DNA of 64,000 bases from the NCBI RefSeq assembly GCF_017114865.1, contig NZ_JADEYH010000015.1, positions 78,555-142,554 of the forward strand, given 5' to 3'. Of the stretch, positions 59,141 through 64,000 are shown in pieces. Every line of letters starts with the position of its first letter. Position 1 is the stretch's first letter. The notes beneath the pieces were generated by a model that did no database searches, was not told the DNA's origin, and was given only the letters and a program-made list of their open reading frames with translations. This DNA comes from Streptomyces verrucosisporus (GTDB lineage: Bacteria; Actinomycetota; Actinomycetes; Streptomycetales; Streptomycetaceae). The position numbers were made by a program, and so were the translations under genes.

Positions 59141-60610
59141 ATGGAGTGGGAATGGTTCGCGGCACCCGACTACTGGCTGAGCCGTCTGGTCCTCCAGCGG
59201 GGCCTGGCCGCCGTCTACCTCGCCGCCTTCGTCTCGGCGGCGCTGCAGTTCCGGGCGCTGCTCGGCGAGCGCGGTCTGACGCCGGTCCCGGACTTCCTGC
59301 GCCGGGTGTCCTTCCGCGACTCCCCCAGCCTGTTCCACCTGCGCTACTCCGACCGGCTCTTCGCCTCCGCGGCCTGGCTGGGCGCGGCGCTGTCGGCGGC
59401 GGTGCTGCTGGGCGCGGCCGACCGGGTGCCGCTGGCGGTGTCCATGGCGATGTGGGCGCTGCTGTGGGCGCTGTACCTGTCGATCGTGAACGTCGGGCAG
59501 ACGTGGTACGCGTTCGGCTGGGAGTCGCTGCTGCTGGAGTTCGGCTTCCTGGCCGTCTTCCTCGGCAACGCCGATGTCGCCCCGCCGCTGCTCATCCTCG
59601 TCCTGCTGCGCTGGCTGCTGTTCCGGGTGGAGTTCGGCGCGGGGCTGATCAAGTGGCGCGGCGATGCGTGCTGGCGCAGGCTGACCTGCCTGGAGTACCA
59701 CCACGAGACCCAGCCGATGCCGGGCCCGCTGAGCTGGTTCTTCCACCGGCTGCCGCGCCCGCTGCACCGGGTGGAGGCGGCCGCCAACCACGTCACCCAG
59801 CTTGCCGTCCCCTTCCTGCTGTTCCTCCCCCAGCCGGTGGCGAGCGCCGCCGGGCTGGCCGTGGTCGTCACCCAGCTGTGGCTGGTGGCGTCCGGCAACT
59901 TCGCCTGGCTCAACTGGCTGACGGTCCTGCTGGCCTTCTCCGCGATCGACGGCTCCGCGGCCGCAGGCGCCCCCGCCCACGGCCCCACGCCCCTGTGGTT
60001 CGGTGCCGCCGTCATCGCCGTGACCGCTGTGGTGGCGGTGCTCAGCTACCGGCCCGCGCGCAATCTGCTCTCGCGCCGCCAGCGGATGAACGCCTCCTTC
60101 GACCGGCTTCATCTGGTCAACACCTACGGCGCCTTCGGCAACGTGACGCGCGTGCGGCACGAGGTGGTGATCGAGGGCACCGACGAGGAGCGGATCACCG
60201 ATGCCACGCGCTGGCGGGAGTACGGCTTCAGGGGCAAGCCGGGGGACGTGCGCCGACTGCCGCGCCAGTACGCGCCGTACCACCTGAGGCTGGACTGGCT
60301 GATGTGGTTCGCCGCGCTCTCGCCCTCCTACGCGGCCCCCTGGTTCACCCGGCTGCTGCACAGGCTGCTGGAGAACGACCCCGGCACCCTGCGGCTGCTG
60401 CGCTCCGACCCCTTCCCCGGCGCTCCTCCCGTCCACGTGCGGGCCCTGCTGTACCGCTACCGCTTCACCACCTGGCGGGAGCTGCGCTCCACCGGGGCGT
60501 GGTGGGACCGCGAGCTGATCGGCCCCTACGGGCCGCCGGTCTCCCGGCGGCCCGCGGCCACGGACCCGAGCGGGGACACGGGCAGGGAAACGGACGCGGA
60601 CACGTCGTGA
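59141..60610 (+). CDS. Lipase-maturation-factor (LMF1)-like membrane protein
   Basis: A 489-residue protein with several N-terminal membrane segments and a C-terminal soluble domain. Blocks DYWLSRLVLQRGLAAVYLAAF, FRVEFGAGLIKWRGDACWRRLTCLEYHHETQPMP and NTYGAFGNVTRVRHEVVIEGT are those of the LMF1 family. In animals LMF1 helps lipases fold in the ER; bacterial roles are unknown. ATG 59141 is used; GTG 59123 is also in frame. It ends 11 bases before the convergent NADH dehydrogenase stop. Confidence 0.88.
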   Translation: MEWEWFAAPDYWLSRLVLQRGLAAVYLAAFVSAALQFRALLGERGLTPVPDFLRRVSFRDSPSLFHLRYSDRLFASAAWLGAALSAAVLLGAADRVPLAVSMAMWALLWALYLSIVNVGQTWYAFGWESLLLEFGFLAVFLGNADVAPPLLILVLLRWLLFRVEFGAGLIKWRGDACWRRLTCLEYHHETQPMPGPLSWFFHRLPRPLHRVEAAANHVTQLAVPFLLFLPQPVASAAGLAVVVTQLWLVASGNFAWLNWLTVLLAFSAIDGSAAAGAPAHGPTPLWFGAAVIAVTAVVAVLSYRPARNLLSRRQRMNASFDRLHLVNTYGAFGNVTRVRHEVVIEGTDEERITDATRWREYGFRGKPGDVRRLPRQYAPYHLRLDWLMWFAALSPSYAAPWFTRLLHRLLENDPGTLRLLRSDPFPGAPPVHVRALLYRYRFTTWRELRSTGAWWDRELIGPYGPPVSRRPAATDPSGDTGRETDADTS

Positions 60611-60621
60611 GGGGGCAGCCG

Positions 60622-61941
60622 TCAGCCGCGCAGCCGGGCCGTCTCGGGCGAGGCGGTGTCCAGCGGCACCGACCAGGCGTCCAGCACGCCGAGCTGGACG
60701 GCCTGCCGCCGCAGTACGGCGTCCAGCGCCCAGTCGGCGGCCACCCGGATCCGGTTGCCCGGCATCGCGGCGAGATGGTAGCCGCGGGTGACGAGGTTGG
60801 CGACCGGACCGGACAGCGGGATGCCGAAGGGGTTGGCCGCGGCCTGCACCCCGCCCAGGTCCACGACGAAGCCCAGGTCGCTGTGCTTGTACGGGCTGCG
60901 GGAACCGACCCCGTAGGAGGCCATGACGTTGTTCGCGGCCGTCTTGCCCTGCCGGTGGGCGTGCTGGGCGGTCATCGCCGTGTACTGGCCGGGGTTGGTC
61001 AGGTCCGGCACCGCCGCGGCGTCGCCGCAGGCGAACACCTCGGGGTGGCCGGGGACGTTCAGGTACTCGTCGACGATCAGCCGCCCCTTCTCGGTCGGCA
61101 GACCGAGCTGCTCCACCAGCGGGTCGGGGCGCACCCCGACGCACCAGATCAGCGACCGGGTGGGGACGAACTCCCCGGTGTCCAGGAGGACACCGTCCTT
61201 GGTGGCCTCCTTCACCGAGGTCCCGGTGCGCACCTCCACCCCGCGTTTGCGCAGCACCCGGTCGGCGGTCCGCGCCAGCTTCTCGTCCAGCCCCGGCAGC
61301 ACCCGGTCAGCGATGTCCAGCAGCATCCAGCGGGGCCGGGCGTCGGCCCGCATCCCCGTGGCGCTGCGGGCGTGCTGACGGGCCAGGGAGTCGGTGAACA
61401 TCTTGCCGTGGGCGGCCACCTCGGTACCGGTGTAGCCCGCGCCGACGACCACGAAGGTGGTGCGCGCCCGGCACTCCTCCGGGTCCTCGGCGCCTGCTGC
61501 GAGGGCGACCTGTCGGCTGATGTGGTCGCGCAGGTACAGCGCCTCCGGCATGCCCCGGAACCCGACCGCGTGCTCGGCCACCCCGGGGATGGGCAGCAAC
61601 TTGTTCACGCTTCCGACGGTGAGGACGAGCCGGTCGTAGCCCAGACTCTTCTCGGCCCCCTCGGGGTCGGTGTAGGTGATCGAACGCCCGTCGAGATCCA
61701 CGCCGTGCACCTCTCCCAGCACCAGCCGCGCCTTCGGCAGCGTCCCTGCCAGCGACACCGAGACCCGGCGGGCCTCCAGGAGCCCGGCCGACACCTCGGG
61801 CAGCAGCGGCAGGTACAGGAAGTAGTCGTTCGGGTTCACCAGCACGATCTCGGCCGACCCGCGGAGCTTCCGCGACAGCGTCCTGGCGGTCTGGTAACCG
61901 GCGAACCCGGCTCCGACGATCACAATCCGGGAACGGCTCAC
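60622..61941 (-). CDS. Type II NADH dehydrogenase-like FAD oxidoreductase
   Basis: A 439-residue two-dinucleotide flavoprotein. RIVIVGAGFAGYQTARTL is the FAD site and TFVVVGAGYTGTEVAAHG the NAD site; VFACGDAAAVPDL and the later HAHRQGKTAANNV are the FAD-closing and quinone-side segments. It should pass electrons from NADH to the quinone pool without pumping protons, or act on another acceptor. Start at GTG 61941. It resembles NDH-2 proteins of Streptomyces in length. Confidence 0.9.
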   Translation of the reverse strand: MSRSRIVIVGAGFAGYQTARTLSRKLRGSAEIVLVNPNDYFLYLPLLPEVSAGLLEARRVSVSLAGTLPKARLVLGEVHGVDLDGRSITYTDPEGAEKSLGYDRLVLTVGSVNKLLPIPGVAEHAVGFRGMPEALYLRDHISRQVALAAGAEDPEECRARTTFVVVGAGYTGTEVAAHGKMFTDSLARQHARSATGMRADARPRWMLLDIADRVLPGLDEKLARTADRVLRKRGVEVRTGTSVKEATKDGVLLDTGEFVPTRSLIWCVGVRPDPLVEQLGLPTEKGRLIVDEYLNVPGHPEVFACGDAAAVPDLTNPGQYTAMTAQHAHRQGKTAANNVMASYGVGSRSPYKHSDLGFVVDLGGVQAAANPFGIPLSGPVANLVTRGYHLAAMPGNRIRVAADWALDAVLRRQAVQLGVLDAWSVPLDTASPETARLRG

Positions 61942-62266
61942 GTGCGACTCCAGTCCTCGGGACCAACGACCAGGGCAACCGCGTTTCCCGCCTGCGTCCC
62001 GGCAAACCCGCCACGGCCACGGCCTTCCGCCACCGTCCGCCCCTTCCCCGCCACCGACGGGGCCGCCTCTTCACATGAACCCGCCGTCCCGGCCGACAGG
62101 GCACACCGCCGCACACGGTGGGTGACGAAGCAGCCTCCCGGGGCCGACCGGGAACGAAGATGATCTTCCGGCCCGGGCCTCCGAGGGGTGAGCGAGCACT
62201 CCCCGGAATGCGGTATGGTTTCTGTGCGCGAACGGCGAGGGACAAGATCCCGGACCGGGAGAGCAT
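61942..62266. other. Intergenic region between NDH-2 and tRNA-Pro
   Basis: About 325 bases without a convincing gene; open frames are Arg/Pro-rich shadows. A TATGGT at 62214-62219 is a possible -10 element for the tRNA. The NDH-2 promoter must lie near the left end. Confidence 0.5.
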
Positions 62267-62340
<74 letters not shown>

Positions 62341-62349
62341 CAGCGTTGG

Positions 62350-62391
62350 AAGGCGCTTCGGCCGGGGAGAAATCCCAGGTCGGAGCGCCTT
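62350..62391 (+). terminator. Terminator after tRNA-Pro
   Basis: Arms AAGGCGCTTCG and CGGAGCGCCTT (one wobble pair) around a 20-base loop, followed by TTCTTC. Starts ten bases after the tRNA. Confidence 0.65.
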
Positions 62392-62436
62392 TCTTCGTCT
62401 GACGGCACACCAGGCCGCCCGAGGCGCCGCCGCCCC

Positions 62437-62458
62437 CTTGGGGACCACTTGGGGACCA
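62437..62458. repeat. 11-base tandem repeat, possible integrase arm sites
   Basis: Two exact adjacent copies of CTTGGGGACCA in the 199 bases between the tRNA and the integrase gene. Repeats of this size and place often are arm-type binding sites for the integrase or excisionase. Confidence 0.6.
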
Positions 62459-62539
62459 GCCGCGGGAAGAAACCGCAGATCAGAGCACGTTTCCCTGGGG
62501 AACAAGATCGCCGGGGTTATCCACCCGATTGTGGGATGC

Positions 62540-63757
62540 CTACAACACCCGGCGCACCGCCCCCGGCGGCTTCGGCGGGCCGGCCGCCACCGACAGGTGG
62601 GCGCTGAGCGAGCGGCCCGCCTCGGTGATCGACCGCAGATCCGGATGCAGATAGCGCTGGGTGGTGGCCAGTGATCCATGCCCGGCGATCTTCCGCAGCA
62701 CATGCAGCGGGACTCCGGCGTCGGCCATCCACGTCAGTCCGGTGTGCCGCAGGTCGTGGCGGCGCAGGTGCTCGTAGCCGAGCCGAGCGACGACCTCGTC
62801 CCAGCGGGTGGCGTCCCGCAGCACCGCGGTGGTGATCCGCCCGCCGCGCGGACCGGTGAACAGCCGGGCATCCGGATCCGGACCCACGGCCAGCAGCCGC
62901 TGGGCGACCAGGGGCCGCACCTCCTCGATCAACGGCACCCGGCGGGCCACCTTGCCCTTGGTCCGCTTGTCCGCCAGCCCGCCCGGGGACGGGGTGGTCT
63001 GGCGACGCACGGTCCAGATCCAGTTCACCGGGTCGATGTCGCGAACCCGTACCCCCGAGACCTCCCCGATCCGGGCCGCGGTGCACGCGGCGAAGACCAC
63101 CACCTCACCCCAGCCCGCGAACCTCCCGTGGGAGCGTGCGACCAGGGCGTCGGCCAACGCGGTCAGAGCCGCCCAGTCCGGCAGCGCCAGGGACCGGGGA
63201 TCGTCGAGCTCGTCCTCGGCCTTCTGATACTCACTCTGCCAACCCTTCACCCGGGCCGGATTGGACTGGATGAGCCCGTCCCGCCGAGCCTGCTCCATCA
63301 CCCGCACCAGCACCGCCAGGCTGTTCTTCACCGTCGAGCGGCTGCACCCGTCCGCGATCCACCCGTACACACTGCGGTCCACCGCACCGTTGCTGACCAT
63401 CGGCAGCGGCAGATGCCCCAGGGAGGGCACCACCCGCAGCCGCCAGCCGGCCAGGCAGGGATCGGTGGTCTTCGGCTCCAGCCCGCGCAACGCCAACGCC
63501 ATGTTCGCCTCCCCGTAGGCAGCCAGTGGCTGAACGGAGGTGGCCGGATCGATCCCGCGCAGCGCCGCGGCGCTCAGGGCATCGATCCACTCCTGCGCCT
63601 GTTCCTCGGTGCCGTGCGACTGCGAGAGCGACGTGCGCCGCTTGGTGCGGGGCTCGATCCAGCGCACCCGCGCCCGGTAGGGCAGGGCTCGGTCAGGCCG
63701 GTGCTCGATATCGGCGGAGAGCGGAACGGCGACCGGAAGCCTTTCTATGTGCGACAT
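62540..63757 (-). CDS. int: Tyrosine-type site-specific integrase
   Basis: A 405-residue tyrosine recombinase. The catalytic domain has AARIGEVSGVRVRDID (first Arg), HLRRHDLRHTGLTWMADAG (His-x-x-Arg), the AGHGSLATTQRYLHPD end (His and nucleophile Tyr). The N-terminal part holds an arm-binding-like region and a core-binding domain (SRSTVKNSLAVLVRVMEQARRDG). ATG 63757 overlaps the excisionase stop (ATGA), so both are made together. It should integrate and, with the excisionase, excise the element at tRNA-Pro. Confidence 0.93.
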   Translation of the reverse strand: MSHIERLPVAVPLSADIEHRPDRALPYRARVRWIEPRTKRRTSLSQSHGTEEQAQEWIDALSAAALRGIDPATSVQPLAAYGEANMALALRGLEPKTTDPCLAGWRLRVVPSLGHLPLPMVSNGAVDRSVYGWIADGCSRSTVKNSLAVLVRVMEQARRDGLIQSNPARVKGWQSEYQKAEDELDDPRSLALPDWAALTALADALVARSHGRFAGWGEVVVFAACTAARIGEVSGVRVRDIDPVNWIWTVRRQTTPSPGGLADKRTKGKVARRVPLIEEVRPLVAQRLLAVGPDPDARLFTGPRGGRITTAVLRDATRWDEVVARLGYEHLRRHDLRHTGLTWMADAGVPLHVLRKIAGHGSLATTQRYLHPDLRSITEAGRSLSAHLSVAAGPPKPPGAVRRVL

Positions 63758-63963
63758 CAGCCCGCCTGCTCCGGGTCGACGCGATGGTCGGCCAGCCACT
63801 GCCGGACATCGGCCGCGCTGTAGAGGGTGACCCGCTCCGACAACTTGACGAAAGGCGGCCCCTGAGGCGGACGTGCCGTCCGCCACCGGCGCACAGTCGA
63901 GGGATCCACTTTCAACAGATGCGCCAGCTCTTCTGTGCGATACCAACCCGCTTCGCTGGACAT
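63757..63963 (-). CDS. xis: Excisionase-like helix-turn-helix protein
   Basis: A 68-residue winged-helix (MerR/excisionase-type) protein: WYRTEELAHLLKVDPSTVRRWRTAR then FVKLSERVTLYSAADVRQWL. It overlaps the integrase start by ATGA. Small proteins like this guide the integrase towards excision in actinomycete elements. Start at ATG 63963; its promoter is near the window end. Confidence 0.85.
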   Translation of the reverse strand: MSSEAGWYRTEELAHLLKVDPSTVRRWRTARPPQGPPFVKLSERVTLYSAADVRQWLADHRVDPEQAG

Positions 63964-64000
63964 AGCGACGGGAGGACGGGTGAATGAGGATTCAATGAGG

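Larger units (their letters stand above)
62341..64000. mobile_element. Edge of an integrated element at tRNA-Pro
   Basis: A tyrosine integrase and an excisionase-like gene sit directly beside the tRNA and point towards it. The element continues beyond the window, so its type (conjugative element or prophage) and the second attachment site cannot be seen. The 3' part of the tRNA is the expected core of the attachment site. Between tRNA and integrase (62341-62539) there are only repeats. Confidence 0.75.

Noticed and set aside
62517..62525. TTATCCACC, similar to a DnaA box
   Set aside because: A single 8/9 match beside the integrase gene with no neighbouring boxes or replication gene; not enough for an origin.

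Overview
The window looks like chromosomal DNA of a Streptomyces-type actinomycete. It has very high GC, frequent GTG starts and GTGA/ATGA stop-start overlaps, and lineage-typical families (WhiJ-type regulator/DUF397/HATPase trio, roadblock protein, DUF574 methyltransferase, DUF6397, DUF6745, DUF3516 helicase). All functional calls come from reading translated sequence and motifs; no database search was run.

Layout. 1-5758: end of a NamZ-type muramidase gene, a frameshifted membrane/periplasmic-binding protein gene, macro-domain and ThuA-like genes, and a coupled VOC-Nudix-GNAT operon. 5766-11679: a homodimer-type ABC exporter and, divergently, a heterodimeric exporter with one heavily degenerate ATP site. 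11772-18523: DUF457 membrane protein, DUF3516 helicase, DUF6397, roadblock protein, methyltransferase and small genes. 18735-21320: secreted SGNH lipase, a DUF6745 gene and its frameshifted partner. 21486-26879: a tightly coupled five-gene operon matching the STM4015-STM4014-STM4013-STM4012-STM4011 families (LRR protein, ATP-grasp, alkaline-phosphatase-fold hydrolase, two radical SAM enzymes). Its function is unknown to me and it is the most interesting system here. 26852-29583: DUF574 methyltransferase and the regulator trio. 29706-37052: a decayed cytidine deaminase gene, then a plant-sugar block (GH95 fucosidase, xylA, xylB, ROK regulator). 37213-44613: LPXTG-like proline-rich surface protein, DUF4239, matB plus carboxyltransferase, a flavin-dependent oxidoreductase, and a lysG/lysE pair. 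44657-49931: a nikABCDE-type nickel importer behind a perfect Nur-box match. 50079-52614: an orphan sugar-binding lipoprotein with a DasR-like site, and a CE7 acetyl xylan esterase with a LacI-type operator. 52750-57676: polytopic membrane protein and a four-gene glycosyltransferase/epimerase operon. 57849-61941: thiolase, LMF1-like protein, type II NADH dehydrogenase. 62267-64000: tRNA-Pro(GGG) followed by an excisionase/integrase module, the edge of an integrated element that runs off the window.

How the parts connect. GH95, xylA/xylB, the CE7 esterase and the solute-binding protein fit a soil saprophyte using plant hemicellulose and possibly chitin sugars. Two of these genes carry AAGCGCTT-type LacI operators and one a DasR-like site. 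Nickel uptake appears to be Nur controlled.

Three genes are broken by single G/C indels, five indels in total, each repairable by one base. One of them, the deaminase, has also lost a zinc ligand, so at least that one looks like real decay; the others could be sequencing error.
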